Of a stretch of DNA of 64,000 nt, positions 34,440 to 46,257 are shown piece by piece. Positions within the stretch are counted from its first letter, which is position 1; each line of letters starts with the position of its first letter. Origin of the DNA: Amycolatopsis alkalitolerans (GTDB lineage: Bacteria > Actinomycetota > Actinomycetes > Mycobacteriales > Pseudonocardiaceae); assembly GCF_006152065.1 (NCBI RefSeq), contig NZ_VDFW01000029.1, forward strand, positions 1-64,000, in the 5' to 3' direction. Under the pieces are notes generated by a model that saw only the letters and a program-made list of their open reading frames with translations, had not been told where the DNA came from and did no database searches. The translations under genes were made by a program, and so were the position numbers.

Positions 34440-36094
34440 TGACTCCCGCCGTGCTTGCCGAACTCGTCCGCGCGTCCGCCGTGCAGGTGCTGACCGCGCG
34501 TGGCCTCGATCACGCTGTCCTGCCCGAACTGGTAACGATCGAGCGACCCCGCAACCCCGAGCACGGCGACTACGCGACCAACCTGGCCCTCCAGGTGGCG
34601 AAGAAGGCAGGCATGGCGCCGCGCGAGTTCGCCCAGGCACTGGCCGACGAGGTCGCGAAGGACAGCGGCGTCGCGACGGCCGAGGTCGCGGGTCCCGGCT
34701 TCCTCAACTTCCGCCTCGCCGCGGACGCGCAGGGCGAGCAGGTGCGCCAGGTGCTGGCCGCCGGTGAGCGCTACGGCTCCGGCGATGTCTACGCGGGCCG
34801 CAAGATCAACCTGGAGTTCGTCTCGGCCAACCCGACCGGTCCGATCCATCTCGGCGGCACTCGCTGGGCCGCGGTCGGCGACGCGCTGGGCCGGATCCTG
34901 GCCGCCCAGGGCGCGGACGTGACCCGCGAGTACTACGTGAACGACGCGGGCGCGCAGGTCGACCGGTTCGCCGAGTCGCTGATCGCCTCGGCCAAGGGGG
35001 AGCCGACCCCGGAGAACGGTTACGCGGGTGCGTACATCTCCGACATCGCGGCCGAGGTGCTCCGCCGCGAACCGAGCGCGCTGTCACTGCCCGAAGGCGA
35101 GCGGCACCAGCTGTTCCGCCGCATCGGCATGGGACTCATGCTCGACGAGATGAGGCACAGCCTGCACGAGTTCGGCACCGACTTCGACGTGTTCTTCTCC
35201 GAGAGCTCCCTGCACGACTCGGGCGAGGTCGACCGCACGCTGTCGGAGCTCAAGGCCTCGGGCAGCCTGTACGAGGCGGACGGCGCGTGGTGGCTGCGCT
35301 CGACGGCGTTCGGCGACGACAAGGACCGCGTGGTCGTCAAGAGCGACGGCGCCCCCGCGTACATCGCGGGCGATCTGGCCTACCTCAAGGACAAGATCGG
35401 CCGCGGGTTCGACGTCTGCGTCTATATGCTGGGCGCCGACCACCACGGCTACATCGCCCGGCTCAAGGCGGCGGCCGCGGCGATGGGGCACGATCCGGCC
35501 GTGGTCGAGGTGCTCATCGGCCAGCTGGTGAACCTGGTCAAGGACGGCCAGCCGGTCAAGATGAGCAAGCGCGCCGGCACCGTGATCACGCTCGAGGACC
35601 TGGTCGAGGCGGTCGGCGTCGACGCCGCGCGCTACGAGCTGGCCCGGTACTCGGTCGACTCGGTGCTGGAGGTCGACCTCGACCTGCTGCGCAAGCGCAG
35701 CGACGAGAACCCGGTCTACTACGTGCAGTACGCGCACGCCCGGCTGGCCTCGCTCCAGCGCAACGCCGCCGACCTGGGCCTGAAACTGGACCCGAACGCG
35801 GACCTGGGCCTGCTCACGCTCGCCCAGGAAGGCGAGCTGATCCGCACGATCGGCGAGTTCCCGGCGATCGTGCGCCGCGCCGCGGAGCTGCGTGAGCCGC
35901 ACCGCGTGGCCCGGTATCTGGAGATCCTGGCCGGCGCGTTCCACAAGTTCTACGCCGTCGCGCCCGTGCTGCCGAAGGGAGACGAGGAGGCGACGGCACT
36001 CACCTTCGCGCGGCTCGCGCTGTGCGAGGCGGCGCGGCAGGTCTTCGCCAATGGGCTGCGGCTGCTCGGTGTCTCCGCCCCGGAACGGATGTAA
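34439..36094 (+). CDS. argS: Arginyl-tRNA synthetase
   Basis: This class I synthetase charges tRNA-Arg. The 551-residue product begins at GTG 34439 with [17 protein letters not shown]. It has the additional N-terminal domain, the HIGH-equivalent in [16 protein letters not shown], the KMSKS loop in [15 protein letters not shown], and a C-terminal DALR anticodon domain ending [12 protein letters not shown]. Length is typical. It is followed after 3 bp by lysA, the conserved actinobacterial order. Confidence 0.96.
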   Translation: MTPAVLAELVRASAVQVLTARGLDHAVLPELVTIERPRNPEHGDYATNLALQVAKKAGMAPREFAQALADEVAKDSGVATAEVAGPGFLNFRLAADAQGEQVRQVLAAGERYGSGDVYAGRKINLEFVSANPTGPIHLGGTRWAAVGDALGRILAAQGADVTREYYVNDAGAQVDRFAESLIASAKGEPTPENGYAGAYISDIAAEVLRREPSALSLPEGERHQLFRRIGMGLMLDEMRHSLHEFGTDFDVFFSESSLHDSGEVDRTLSELKASGSLYEADGAWWLRSTAFGDDKDRVVVKSDGAPAYIAGDLAYLKDKIGRGFDVCVYMLGADHHGYIARLKAAAAAMGHDPAVVEVLIGQLVNLVKDGQPVKMSKRAGTVITLEDLVEAVGVDAARYELARYSVDSVLEVDLDLLRKRSDENPVYYVQYAHARLASLQRNAADLGLKLDPNADLGLLTLAQEGELIRTIGEFPAIVRRAAELREPHRVARYLEILAGAFHKFYAVAPVLPKGDEEATALTFARLALCEAARQVFANGLRLLGVSAPERM

Positions 36095-36097
36095 GTC

Positions 36098-37531
36098 ATG
36101 GCTCACCCCGCAGGTCCACGTCACGCCGACGTCCGCCCGCACGTCGACACGTCCGGCTTCCCGCCCGCCACGGCCCAGGAACTCGACAGGCTGTACCCGA
36201 AGGTGTGGCCCCGCAACACTTATCGCGCGCCCGACGGGGTCGTGCGCATCGCGGGCGTCGACGTCCGGGAGCTCGCGGCCACCTATGGCACGCCACTGTT
36301 CGTCGTGGACGAAGCCGACTTCAAATCGCGCTGTGCCGAGTACGCCGAAGCGTTCGACGACCCGGCGCTGGTGCACTACGCGGCGAAGGCGTTCCTGTGC
36401 ACCGAAGTCGCGCGGTGGGTCGCCGCGCAGGGGCTGAGCATGGACGTGGCGAGCGGGGGAGAGCTCGCCGTCGCGCTGCGCGCGGGTTTCCCGGCGGAGC
36501 GGATCACCTTCCACGGCAACAACAAGTCGGTCGCCGAACTCGAGTCCGCAGTGGACGCCGGGGTCGGCACGGTGGTGCTCGACTCGTACTACGAGATCGC
36601 CCGGCTGGCCGACGTCGCCGCCCGCCGCGAGATCACGCAGGACGTGCTCGTGCGGGTCACGGTCGGCGTCGAGGCGCACACCCACGAGTTCATCGCGACC
36701 GCGCACGAGGACCAGAAGTTCGGGTTCTCCCTCGCCGCCGGCGACGCCGCCGAGGCCGTGCGCCGGGTGCTCAACGCGTCCTCGCTCAACCTCGTCGGCC
36801 TGCACAGCCACATCGGTTCGCAGATCTTCGACGCCGACGGGTTCGAGGTCGCCGCGCGCCGCGTGGTCGGGCTGCTCGCCGAACTCGCCAAGGAGCACGG
36901 CGAAGCGCTGCTCGAGCAACTGTCCCTTGTGGATCTCGGCGGTGGCTTCGGGATCGCGTACACCGACAAGGACAACCCGCCGCCGCCCGCGCAGATGGTC
37001 ACGCAGATCCGCGAGATCGTGCGCAAGGAGTGCGAGTTCGCGGGGTTGCCGGTGCCGCGGATCGCGGGCGAGCCGGGCCGCGCGATCGCCGGCCCCGGCA
37101 CGATCACGCTGTACGAGGTCGGCACCACCAAGGATGTTTCCCTGGGGGACAACGAAAGCCGCCGCTACGTCAGCGTCGACGGCGGGATGAGCGACAACAT
37201 CCGCACGGCCCTCTACGACGCGCTGTACGACTGCCGCCTGGTCTCCCGCTCGGCCGACGACGGGGACGGCGCGGTCGACGCCGCGCTCTCGCGAGTGGTG
37301 GGCAAGCACTGCGAATCCGGCGACATCGTGGTCCGCGACTGCTGGCTGCCCGACACGCTCGCCCCCGGTGATCTGCTCGCGCTCGCGGCGACGGGCGCGT
37401 ACTGCTATTCGATGGCCAGCAACTACAACCGGCTCCCGCGGCCCGCGGTCGTGGCGGTCCGCAACGGCATGCACCGGTTGCTGCTGCGCCGGGAAACCGT
37501 CGAGGACATGCTGAACCTGGAGGTGTCGTGA
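36098..37531 (+). CDS. lysA: Diaminopimelate decarboxylase
   Basis: LysA makes L-lysine from meso-diaminopimelate, the last step of the pathway. The 477-residue fold III PLP enzyme shows the PLP-lysine segment [36 protein letters not shown] and [18 protein letters not shown], and the C-terminal [10 protein letters not shown], which brings the active-site Cys across the dimer. It lies between argS and hom, and its stop overlaps the hom GTG. Confidence 0.96.
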   Translation: MAHPAGPRHADVRPHVDTSGFPPATAQELDRLYPKVWPRNTYRAPDGVVRIAGVDVRELAATYGTPLFVVDEADFKSRCAEYAEAFDDPALVHYAAKAFLCTEVARWVAAQGLSMDVASGGELAVALRAGFPAERITFHGNNKSVAELESAVDAGVGTVVLDSYYEIARLADVAARREITQDVLVRVTVGVEAHTHEFIATAHEDQKFGFSLAAGDAAEAVRRVLNASSLNLVGLHSHIGSQIFDADGFEVAARRVVGLLAELAKEHGEALLEQLSLVDLGGGFGIAYTDKDNPPPPAQMVTQIREIVRKECEFAGLPVPRIAGEPGRAIAGPGTITLYEVGTTKDVSLGDNESRRYVSVDGGMSDNIRTALYDALYDCRLVSRSADDGDGAVDAALSRVVGKHCESGDIVVRDCWLPDTLAPGDLLALAATGAYCYSMASNYNRLPRPAVVAVRNGMHRLLLRRETVEDMLNLEVS

Positions 37532-38841
37532 CACTGTCCACTGCGGATGGCAAGGCAGTCCGAGTCGCGCTGCTCGGCTGTGGCACGGTGGGCAGCGAGG
37601 TCGCCAGGTTGCTGACCGAGCAGGCCGACGAGCTCGCCGCCCGCGCCGGCGCCCCGGTCGAGCTGGCGGGGATCGCGGTCCGCCGCCCCGACAAGCACCC
37701 TGAGCTGCCGCAGCATCTGCTCACCGCCGACGCGGCGGCGCTGGTCGAGTCCGATGTGGACGTGATCGTCGAGCTGGTCGGCGGGATCGAACCGGTCCGC
37801 ACCTGGCTGCTCACCGCGCTGCGCAAGGGAAAGTCGGTCGTCACGGCGAACAAGGCGCTGCTGTCGGAGTACTCCGCGGAACTGTCCGAGGCCGCCGACT
37901 CCGCCGGGGCGGACCTGTTCTTCGAGGCCGCGGTCGCGGGTGCCATCCCGCTGCTGCGCCCGCTGCGCGAGTCGCTGGCCGGTGACCGCATCACGAAGGT
38001 GATGGGCATCGTCAACGGCACCACCAACTTCATCCTGTCCGCGATGGACTCCACCGGCGCCGGGTACGCCGAAACGCTCGACGAGGCGAGCCGTCTCGGG
38101 TATGCGGAGGCGGACCCGACGGCCGATGTGGACGGTTACGACGCCGCATCGAAGGCCGCGATCCTCGCCTCGCTCGCCTTCCACAGCCGCGTGACCGCGT
38201 CGGACGTGCATCGCGAGGGCATCTCGGGCGTCACCTCCTCCGACATCGCGGCCGCGAAAGCCTTGGGGCGCACGGTAAAGCTCCTCGCGATCTGCGAGCG
38301 CGTCACCGCCGACGACGGCACCGAGTCCGTGTCGGCGCGCGTGCATCCGGTGATGATCCCGCGAAGCCATCCGCTCGCGGGTGTCGGCGGCGCCTTCAAC
38401 GCGGTGTTCGTCGAAGCCGATGCGGCGGGGGAGCTGATGTTCTACGGCCAGGGGGCCGGCGGCGCGCCGACGGCCAGCGCCGTGCTCGGAGATCTCGTCG
38501 CGGTGGCGCGCAATCGCGTGCTCGGGGGCCGTGGCCCGCGCGAGTCCGCGCACGCGAACCTGCCCGTGCGGCCGATGGGGCAGACCCCGACGCGGTACCA
38601 CGTGAGCCTGGACGTGGCCGACCGCCCGGGTGTGCTCGCGCAGGTCGCGCAGGTCTTCGCGGACCACGGCGTGAGCATCGCGGCGGTACGGCAGCGTGAC
38701 AGGCTGTCCACGGCGAGCCTGGTCATCGTGACCCATCTCGCACCGGACGCCGCTCTGGAAGCGACGGTCAGGGAGATCGGGAAGATGGACGTGGTGCGGG
38801 AAGTGGTCAGCGTGATGCGGGTGGAAGGCGAAGACGCATGA
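37528..38841 (+). CDS. hom: Homoserine dehydrogenase
   Basis: The enzyme reduces aspartate semialdehyde to homoserine, the branch point to threonine and methionine. The 437-residue product has the NAD(P) site [17 protein letters not shown], the catalytic segment [17 protein letters not shown] [23 protein letters not shown] and a C-terminal ACT domain ([21 protein letters not shown]), the usual site of threonine feedback. GTG 37528 overlaps lysA, and the end overlaps thrC by 4 bp. Confidence 0.96.
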   Translation: MTLSTADGKAVRVALLGCGTVGSEVARLLTEQADELAARAGAPVELAGIAVRRPDKHPELPQHLLTADAAALVESDVDVIVELVGGIEPVRTWLLTALRKGKSVVTANKALLSEYSAELSEAADSAGADLFFEAAVAGAIPLLRPLRESLAGDRITKVMGIVNGTTNFILSAMDSTGAGYAETLDEASRLGYAEADPTADVDGYDAASKAAILASLAFHSRVTASDVHREGISGVTSSDIAAAKALGRTVKLLAICERVTADDGTESVSARVHPVMIPRSHPLAGVGGAFNAVFVEADAAGELMFYGQGAGGAPTASAVLGDLVAVARNRVLGGRGPRESAHANLPVRPMGQTPTRYHVSLDVADRPGVLAQVAQVFADHGVSIAAVRQRDRLSTASLVIVTHLAPDAALEATVREIGKMDVVREVVSVMRVEGEDA

Positions 38842-39896
38842 AGGCGGGCTGGCCGGGGATCATCGAGGCGTATGCCGACCGGGTGCCGATCCCCGCCGGG
38901 GCCAGGGTGGTCACCCTCGGCGAGGGCAACACCCCGCTCATGCCGGCGCCGCACCTGTCCGAACTCACCGGCGCCGAGGTCTACCTCAAGGTCGAGGGCG
39001 CCAACCCGACCGGTTCGTTCAAGGACCGGGGGATGACCGTCGCGATCACGCACGCGCTCGCGAGCGGTCTGCGGGCCGTCATCTGTGCCTCCACGGGCAA
39101 CACCTCCGCCTCGGCCGCCGCGTATGCCGCGCGGGCCGGGCTCACCTGCGCGGTCCTCGTACCGCAGGGCAAGATCGCGATGGGCAAGCTCGCCCAGGCG
39201 GTCCTGCACGGCGCGCGGATCCTGCAGGTCGACGGCAACTTCGACGACTGCCTGGAACTCGCCCGCAAGACCGCGGCCGATCATCCCGTCACGCTCGTCA
39301 ACTCGGTCAACCCGGTTCGCCTCGTTGGGCAGCGGACCGCGGCCTACGAGGTGTGCGACGTGCTCGGCAAGGCGCCCGACGTGCACTGCCTGCCGGTCGG
39401 AAACGCGGGCAACATCACGGCCTACTGGGCCGGGTACACCGGGTACGCGGCCGACGGGCTGGTCGAGAACACGCCGCGGATGTTCGGTTTCCAGGCCGCG
39501 GGCGCCGCGCCGCTCGTACTCGGCGAGCCGGTCAAGGAACCGGACACGATCGCGACGGCGATCCGCATCGGGAGCCCCGCTTCGTGGCAGGGCGCGGTCG
39601 GCGCGCGCAACGCGTCGGGTGGTCTGTTCGAGAAGGTCACCGACGAGCAAATCCTTGCGGCGTACCGGTTACTGGCCCGCAAGGAGGGCGTGTTCGTCGA
39701 GCCGTCCTCGGCCACCAGCGTCGCCGGGCTGCTGCTGACCGCGCAGGACGGGCGCCTGCCCAAGGGGTCGACGGTGGTCTGCACCGTGACCGGTCACGGG
39801 CTGAAGGACCCGGCGACGGCACTGGAAGGCAATGTCGAGGTCGAGCCGCTGGCGGTCGACCCGCGGGCCGTCGCGGCGGCGCTGGACCTGTCATGA
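38838..39896 (+). CDS. thrC: Threonine synthase
   Basis: This fold II PLP enzyme converts O-phosphohomoserine to threonine. The 352-residue product shows the PLP-lysine motif [18 protein letters not shown], the substrate loop [20 protein letters not shown], and the phosphate-binding [15 protein letters not shown]. The length is that of the short bacterial type. It overlaps both hom and thrB with ATGA junctions, so hom-thrC-thrB is one translationally coupled unit. Confidence 0.96.
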   Translation: MKAGWPGIIEAYADRVPIPAGARVVTLGEGNTPLMPAPHLSELTGAEVYLKVEGANPTGSFKDRGMTVAITHALASGLRAVICASTGNTSASAAAYAARAGLTCAVLVPQGKIAMGKLAQAVLHGARILQVDGNFDDCLELARKTAADHPVTLVNSVNPVRLVGQRTAAYEVCDVLGKAPDVHCLPVGNAGNITAYWAGYTGYAADGLVENTPRMFGFQAAGAAPLVLGEPVKEPDTIATAIRIGSPASWQGAVGARNASGGLFEKVTDEQILAAYRLLARKEGVFVEPSSATSVAGLLLTAQDGRLPKGSTVVCTVTGHGLKDPATALEGNVEVEPLAVDPRAVAAALDLS

Positions 39897-40774
39897 ACTC
39901 GTTCACGGTGACCGTGCCGGCCTCGTCGGCGAATCTGGGGCCTGGCTTCGACGCCCTCGGGCTCGCGCTGGGACTGCACGACGTGGTCGACGTGCGGGTC
40001 ATCGACGCCGGCCTGAAGGTCGAGGTGGTCGACGCGGGCGCGGGCGGCGTCGAGGACGTTCCGACCGACGAGACGCACCTGGTGGTACAGGCCATCCGGC
40101 GCACCTGCGAGCGCCTCGACGTCCGGCCGCCCGGGCTGCATCTGCGCTGTTTCAACAAGATCCCGCACGCGCGCGGCCTGGGTTCCTCGGCCGCCGCGGT
40201 CGTGTCCGGGGTCGCGGCCGGCTACGCCATCGCGGAGAAACCGCTGGACGCCGAAGCCGTCCAGATCGCGGCCGAGTTCGAAGGCCATGCCGACAACGCG
40301 GCCGCCAGCCTGCTCGGCGGCCTGGTGATCGCCTGGTGCGAGGACGGCCGGTTCCACGCGGACCGCGTGACCGTGCACCGTGGCATCCGGCCCGTGCTCG
40401 CCGTCCCGGCCGTCAAATCCGCCACCGCCGCGACGCGCGGCCTGCTGCCGGCCAAGGTGCCGCATGCCGACGCCGCGTTCACCGCCGGCCGGGCCGCCCT
40501 TGCCGTGCACGCGCTGACCTGCGATCCTTCGGTGCTGCTGGCCGCCACCGCGGACCGGCTCCACCAGCACTACCGGGCGCCCGCCTACCCGGCGACGGCC
40601 CGGCTGGTACGTGATCTGCGCAACGCCGGCGTCGCGGCCGCGGTTTCGGGCGCCGGGCCCACGGTGATCGCATTGACGACAGACGGAATAATTCCGGCAG
40701 AGGTCGGTGTTGAAGGGTTCGTAGTAACCGAGCTACCAGTGGAAACCGCTGGAGTCCAGGTCACGGCCCGGTAG
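39893..40774 (+). CDS. thrB: Homoserine kinase
   Basis: ThrB phosphorylates homoserine, providing the substrate of ThrC. The 293-residue GHMP kinase begins [21 protein letters not shown] and has the ATP-binding loop [18 protein letters not shown] plus a late glycine-rich [14 protein letters not shown]. It is the last gene of the operon, before a 363-bp non-coding stretch. Confidence 0.96.
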   Translation: MNSFTVTVPASSANLGPGFDALGLALGLHDVVDVRVIDAGLKVEVVDAGAGGVEDVPTDETHLVVQAIRRTCERLDVRPPGLHLRCFNKIPHARGLGSSAAAVVSGVAAGYAIAEKPLDAEAVQIAAEFEGHADNAAASLLGGLVIAWCEDGRFHADRVTVHRGIRPVLAVPAVKSATAATRGLLPAKVPHADAAFTAGRAALAVHALTCDPSVLLAATADRLHQHYRAPAYPATARLVRDLRNAGVAAAVSGAGPTVIALTTDGIIPAEVGVEGFVVTELPVETAGVQVTAR

Positions 40775-41137
40775 CGGGCGAGCGCCGGTTTCGCGGCACG
40801 CCGGGGGTGGTTGTTGCACCCCGACCCGGTGCGGTCTACCCTCGGGGGCGTTCGATCACCGTGCGCAGTCCGCACCCGGTGACGCCCCGGGGGATCCTTC
40901 CCGGATCGCATCTCCAGTTGAAGCCGATGATTCCGCGTAGCTGATGCAGGGATGGACCTCAGGCGGGTAACCGGTGGCAACGGTGACGAATATCCCGTGT
41001 GGCGGCCTTCGCCACTCCTGACCTGCCGGTCTCGATCCGGCGAAGACGCACGGGCAGTAGCGAACCGCTGCGCGATCAGATGCGGGCGGTAGTCCGCTGA
41101 TCCACCTGGAGGCGTGGATCGGTCAGGAAGGACATGT
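40775..41137 (+). promoter_or_regulatory. rho promoter and long 5' leader
   Basis: TTGCAC (40814-40819) and TACCCT (40837-40842) are separated by 17 bases and form a good sigma-70-type promoter. The start would be near 40849, giving an untranslated leader of about 290 nt before the rho GTG. The leader is GC-rich with several potential hairpins but no uORF I would defend. AGGAAGGA at 41124-41131 is the rho ribosome site. A long leader fits autoregulation of Rho by early termination, as known in other bacteria. Confidence 0.55.
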
Positions 41138-42994
41138 GTGAGCAACACCGATCTTTTGAGCGGTGACCTGGACACTCAGGCCGCTCCAGCCGCGTCGGGA
41201 TCAGCGGAACAGGCGAACGGTGCCGCGCCCAAGCGGCGGACCGGCGGCCTGTCCGGGATGGTGATCGCCGACCTGCGGGAGCTCGCGGCCGAGTTGGGTG
41301 TCGGGGACACCAAGGGTATGCGAAAGGGCGACCTCATCGCCGCGATCCGCGAGCGCCAGGGCAAGGTGCCCCGCAAGCGCGCTGCGGCGGCCGAGACGCT
41401 CCCCTTCGACGGCGTCACCGAGGAGCGGCCGAGTACCGCACCTGCCGAGAAGAAGCAGGACAAGCCCGCGGAGCGGCCGGAGAAGGCCCCGCAGGCGGAG
41501 AAGGCGAGCGAGCGGCCGGCCGGCGAAGTGGCCCCGCAGCAAGGTGAGGACGGTGCCCGCCGCGAGGGCGGCAACCGCCGTCGCCGCGGTTCCAACCGCC
41601 CGGCCGGCAGCCCCGAAGCGGCCGGCCAGCAGCGCACCGAGCAGCCGCAGCGTGAGCGTGACGGCGGCCAGGGCAACCAGGGCGGTAACCAGCGCCGCCA
41701 GCAGAACAACAACCAGCCGCAGAACAACCGTGGCCCGCAGGGCGACAGCGGTGACGACGAGGAAGGCGGCCGTCGCGGCCGCCGGTTCCGCGACCGTCGC
41801 CGTCGCGGCGGCCGTGGGGAGGGCGGCGGCCCGGACACCGAGATCCGCGAGGACGACGTCCTGCTGCCGGTCGCCGGCATCCTCGACGTGCTCGACAACT
41901 ACGCGTTCGTCCGCACCTCGGGCTACCTGGCCGGGCCGAACGACGTGTACGTGTCGCTTTCGCTGGTGCGCAAGTACAACCTGCGCCGCGGCGACGCCAT
42001 CACCGGTGTCGTCAAGCAGCCGCGTGAGGGCGAGCAGCAGCGGCAGAAGTTCAACCCGCTGGTGCGGGTGGACACCATCAACGGGCTCGACCCGGAGCAG
42101 GCCAAGAAGCGGCCCGAGTTCACCAAGCTGACCCCGCTCTACCCCAACGAGCGGCTCCGCCTGGAGACCGAGTCGCACAAGCTGACCACCCGCGTCATCG
42201 ATCTGGTGATGCCGGTCGGCAAGGGCCAGCGCGCGCTGATCGTGTCGCCGCCGAAGGCCGGCAAGACCACGATCATGCAGGACATCGCGAACGCGATCAC
42301 CACGAACAACCCCGAGTGCCACCTGATGGTCGTCCTCGTCGACGAGCGTCCGGAAGAGGTCACCGACATGCAGCGCTCGGTGAAGGGCGAGGTCATCGCC
42401 TCGACCTTCGACCGGCCGCCGTCGGACCACACCTCGGTCGCGGAGCTGTCCATCGAGCGGGCCAAGCGCCTCGTGGAGATGGGCATGGACGTGGTGGTCC
42501 TGCTCGACTCGATCACCCGCCTCGGCCGTGCGTACAACCTGGCGGCCCCGGCGTCCGGCCGGATCCTCTCCGGTGGTGTCGACTCGACCGCGCTGTTCCC
42601 GCCGAAGCGTTTCCTCGGCGCGGCGCGCAACATCGAGAACGGCGGCTCGCTGACCATCTTCGCCACGGCGATGGTGGAGACCGGGTCCACCGGTGACACG
42701 GTGATCTTCGAGGAGTTCAAGGGTACGGGCAACGCCGAGCTCAAGCTCGACCGCAAGATCGCCGAGCGGCGCGTGTTCCCGGCGGTGGACATCAACCCGT
42801 CCGGCACCCGTAAGGAAGAGCTGCTGCTCTCGCCGGACGAGCTGGCGGTGCACCACAAGCTGCACCGGGTCCTGCACGCGCTGGACTCGCAGCAGGCGAT
42901 CGACCTGCTGCTGTCCCGCCTGCGCAAGACCAAGACCAACATCGAGTTCCTGATGCAGGTCTCCAAGACCGCGTTGGGCGCGGACGAAGACTGA
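41138..42994 (+). CDS. rho: Transcription termination factor Rho
   Basis: Rho is the hexameric RNA helicase that ends transcription. The 618-residue product starts at GTG 41138 after AGGAAGGA. It has an N-terminal helical domain (SGMVIADLRELAAELGVGDTKGMRKGDLIAAI), then a long low-complexity insert rich in Arg, Gly, Asn and Gln (about residues 80-240) typical of actinobacterial Rho. The RNA-binding domain (VLLPVAGILDVLDNYAFVRT) and the ATPase follow, with Walker A SPPKAGKTTIMQ and the Q/R-loop region. The insert explains the excess over the 419 residues of E. coli Rho. Confidence 0.97.
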   Translation: MSNTDLLSGDLDTQAAPAASGSAEQANGAAPKRRTGGLSGMVIADLRELAAELGVGDTKGMRKGDLIAAIRERQGKVPRKRAAAAETLPFDGVTEERPSTAPAEKKQDKPAERPEKAPQAEKASERPAGEVAPQQGEDGARREGGNRRRRGSNRPAGSPEAAGQQRTEQPQRERDGGQGNQGGNQRRQQNNNQPQNNRGPQGDSGDDEEGGRRGRRFRDRRRRGGRGEGGGPDTEIREDDVLLPVAGILDVLDNYAFVRTSGYLAGPNDVYVSLSLVRKYNLRRGDAITGVVKQPREGEQQRQKFNPLVRVDTINGLDPEQAKKRPEFTKLTPLYPNERLRLETESHKLTTRVIDLVMPVGKGQRALIVSPPKAGKTTIMQDIANAITTNNPECHLMVVLVDERPEEVTDMQRSVKGEVIASTFDRPPSDHTSVAELSIERAKRLVEMGMDVVVLLDSITRLGRAYNLAAPASGRILSGGVDSTALFPPKRFLGAARNIENGGSLTIFATAMVETGSTGDTVIFEEFKGTGNAELKLDRKIAERRVFPAVDINPSGTRKEELLLSPDELAVHHKLHRVLHALDSQQAIDLLLSRLRKTKTNIEFLMQVSKTALGADED

Positions 42995-42999
42995 CGGGA

Positions 43000-43035
43000 G
43001 CGTGCTGCCGCCGGAATACCCCGGCGGCAGCACGC
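43000..43035 (+). terminator. Strong hairpin after rho
   Basis: GCGTGCTGCCGCCGG (43000-43014) pairs perfectly with CCGGCGGCAGCACGC (43021-43035) across a 6-base loop, five bases after the rho stop. The following sequence is only weakly T-rich, as is normal for actinobacterial terminators. Confidence 0.8.
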
Positions 43036-43124
43036 GTTGTTCCGTCTGGCAAAATCAATCCGCTGAAGTCCGGCTCCGGTTCACCCCGCGCGCGGGGACC
43101 CGGCGGCCACGATGAGAGGACCCC

Positions 43125-43352
43125 ATGAAGAGCGGTATCCACCCCGAATACGTCCCGACCACGGTGACGTGCGGCTGCGGCAACACCTTCCAGACGCGGA
43201 GCACCAAGACCTCCGGCCAGATCACGGTTGAGATCTGCTCCAACTGCCACCCGTTCTACACCGGCAAGCAGAAGATCCTGGACACCGGTGGCCGGGTCGC
43301 GCGCTTCGAGGCGCGCTACGGCAAGCGTCAGAAGAAGACCGACGCCAAGTAG
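43125..43352 (+). CDS. rpmE: 50S ribosomal protein L31 (zinc-binding form)
   Basis: The 75-residue protein has the full set of zinc-ligand cysteines, in CGCGNTF and [10 protein letters not shown], so it is the C+ form used when zinc is plentiful. GAGAGGA precedes the ATG. It sits between rho and prfA, the conserved order in this phylum. Confidence 0.97.
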   Translation: MKSGIHPEYVPTTVTCGCGNTFQTRSTKTSGQITVEICSNCHPFYTGKQKILDTGGRVARFEARYGKRQKKTDAK

Positions 43353-43361
43353 CTTGATCGA

Positions 43362-43397
43362 CGGCGCCCGCCACCCGGACCCCGGGGGCGGGCGCCG
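43362..43397 (+). terminator. Hairpin between rpmE and prfA
   Basis: CGGCGCCCGCC (43362-43372) and GGCGGGCGCCG (43387-43397) form an 11-bp perfect stem that starts 10 bp after the rpmE stop. It is followed by CTGCTGTGTCC, without a T-run. It probably ends or attenuates rpmE transcription. Confidence 0.65.
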
Positions 43398-43439
43398 CTG
43401 CTGTGTCCAGGGTTGTTCGCCGAAACAGAGGTCAGGCAA

Positions 43440-44504
<1,065 letters not shown>

Positions 44505-44619
44505 GATGCCCGGAAACCCGGACCTCACAAAGAGAATTGTCTTCCACGCGGAGGTTCGGTCCGGGGTGTCCGGCGCGGCCTTGCCGGGGACGTAGCGGCG
44601 GCTGTGGGAAAGTAGAGCT

Positions 44620-45483
44620 GTGAAGCGGCAACCGTTGCGCCTGGCGATCCTGGAGGCGACCAGGATCCTGGAGGATGCCGGCGTCGCGTCGCCAAGGACC
44701 GACGCCGAGCTGCTCGCCGCCCATGTGCTGGGGGTCGAGCGCGGGCGGTTGCCGCTGATCCCGCTGGTGGATCCGCCGGTCATCGACGCGCTCGGCCAGC
44801 TCGTGGCGCAGCGGGCCAAGCGCGTGCCGCTGCAGCACCTCACCGGCTGGGCCGCGCTCGGTGACATCACGGTGGGCGTGGGGCTCGGCGTGTTCATCCC
44901 CCGGCCCGAAACCGAGCTGCTGCTCGAGTGGGGCTTGCGGCTGCTGAAAGGCCGCGAGTACCCGGTGGTCGTCGATCTGTGCACCGGTTCTGGCGCGCTC
45001 GCGCTGGCCGTCGCGCACGCCCGGCGGGACGCGGTGGTCTACGCCGTCGACGTGGACCCGAACGCGCTGGCCTGGGCCCGGCACAACGCCGACGCGCGCG
45101 CCGCCGAGGGTGACACCCCGATCCGCCTGTACTCCGGCGACGTGGGGGACAGCACGATCTTCGCCGAGCTGGACGGCCTGGTGGATCTCGTGCTGTGCAA
45201 CCCGCCGTACGTGCCGCCCGGGGGCGAGCTGCCGCCCGAGGTGATCGACTACGACCCCGCGCAGGCGGTGTTCGCGCCCGAGGCGGGGCTCGCGGTGATC
45301 CGCCAGGCCGTCGCGACCGCCGCCCGCCTGCTCAAACCGGGCGGCGGCATGGCGATCGAGCACGACGACTCCCACGGCGCCGCCGCACCGGCCCTCGTCA
45401 CCTCGCGCAAGGTGCTCACCGAGGTCCAGGACCACAGGGATCTGGCCGGCCGGCCACGCTTCGTCACCGCCCGCCGGGCGTAG
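44620..45483 (+). CDS. prmC: Release factor glutamine methyltransferase
   Basis: PrmC methylates the Gln of the GGQ motif of release factors. The 287-residue SAM-dependent enzyme has an N-terminal helical domain (EATRILEDAGVASPRTDAELLAAHVLG), FIPRPETELLLEW, the SAM motif VVDLCTGSGALALAVA, and the catalytic NPPY in LVLCNPPYVPPGGELPPEV. GGGAAAG lies upstream of GTG 44620. Position right after prfA supports the assignment. Confidence 0.95.
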   Translation: MKRQPLRLAILEATRILEDAGVASPRTDAELLAAHVLGVERGRLPLIPLVDPPVIDALGQLVAQRAKRVPLQHLTGWAALGDITVGVGLGVFIPRPETELLLEWGLRLLKGREYPVVVDLCTGSGALALAVAHARRDAVVYAVDVDPNALAWARHNADARAAEGDTPIRLYSGDVGDSTIFAELDGLVDLVLCNPPYVPPGGELPPEVIDYDPAQAVFAPEAGLAVIRQAVATAARLLKPGGGMAIEHDDSHGAAAPALVTSRKVLTEVQDHRDLAGRPRFVTARRA

Positions 45484-45517
45484 GAGAATGCCGTGAGGGG
45501 CCCCCTCATGCCCTTAT

Positions 45518-45544
45518 GTGCCGTGAGGGACCCCCTCACGGCAC
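45518..45544. repeat. GTGCCGTGAGGG inverted repeat
   Basis: GTGCCGTGAGGG (45518-45529) and CCCTCACGGCAC (45533-45544) form a 12-bp perfect stem with a 3-base loop. A second, imperfect copy of the core (CCGTGAGGGG/CCCCCTCATG) lies at 45491-45510. I associate such GTGAGGG palindromes with dispersed repeats of Amycolatopsis genomes. It may also terminate prmC transcription. Confidence 0.7.
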
Positions 45545-45606
45545 GGCCGCTTCCCCACCACCACCCTCAACGGAGACGCTACGCGCCGCGGAATAGTCTT
45601 CAGCCC

Positions 45607-46257
45607 ATGAGTGCGGTGTACGACTGCAGCCAGCCCGGTTCACGGGCCGACGGGCTCTCCGCGGCCGCGGGCGCGGTGCGTTCCGGTCGCCTTGTCGTGC
45701 TGCCGACCGACACGGTGTACGGCATCGGCGCGGACGCGTTCGACGCGGATGCGGTGCGTTCCCTGTTGCTGGCCAAGCACCGCGGGCCGGACATGCCGGT
45801 CGGCGTGCTGGTCGGCTCGTGGTCCACAGTGGACGGTCTGGTGCTCGGAATGCCGCCTCAGGCAAGGGCTTTGGTCGAGGCCTTCTGGCCGGGCGATCTC
45901 TCGCTCGTGCTGCCGCACGCGCCGAGCCTGCAGTGGGACCTCGGCAGCACGCGCGGCACCGTGATGCTGCGCATGCCACTGCACCCGGTCGCGCTCGAAC
46001 TGCTGCGCGAGGTCGGCCCGATGGCCGTGTCGAGCGCGAACGTGTCCGGGCAGCCGCCCGCGGCCACCGCGCAGGAGGCGCAGGATCAGCTGGGCGAGTC
46101 GGTCGCGGTGTATCTCGACGGCGGCCCGAGCGGTGATCCGGTCCCCTCCAGCATCGTCGACCTCACCGGCAGCGAACCCGTCCTGCTGCGCGAAGGCGCG
46201 GTCAGCGCCGGCGCCGTGTCCGAAGTGCTCGGTTTCCCGGTGACCGTCCCGTCCTGA
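45607..46257 (+). CDS. L-threonylcarbamoyladenylate synthase (Sua5/YrdC/TsaC)
   Basis: This enzyme makes threonylcarbamoyl-AMP for the t6A modification at position 37 of ANN-decoding tRNAs. The 216-residue YrdC-domain protein contains RLVVLPTDTVYGIGADAF, LLLAKHRGPDMPVGVLVG, LVEAFWPGDLSLVL and MAVSSANVSGQPPA. It lacks the C-terminal Sua5 domain, so it is the short TsaC-like form. TAGTCT at 45594-45599 lies 8 bases before the ATG, and no Shine-Dalgarno sequence is seen, so the mRNA may be leaderless. Confidence 0.92.
   Translation: MSAVYDCSQPGSRADGLSAAAGAVRSGRLVVLPTDTVYGIGADAFDADAVRSLLLAKHRGPDMPVGVLVGSWSTVDGLVLGMPPQARALVEAFWPGDLSLVLPHAPSLQWDLGSTRGTVMLRMPLHPVALELLREVGPMAVSSANVSGQPPAATAQEAQDQLGESVAVYLDGGPSGDPVPSSIVDLTGSEPVLLREGAVSAGAVSEVLGFPVTVPS

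Noticed and set aside
34806..37534. Long antisense frames opposite argS, lysA and atp genes
   Set aside because: They arise from GC-rich third codon positions, and the plus-strand genes are unambiguous.
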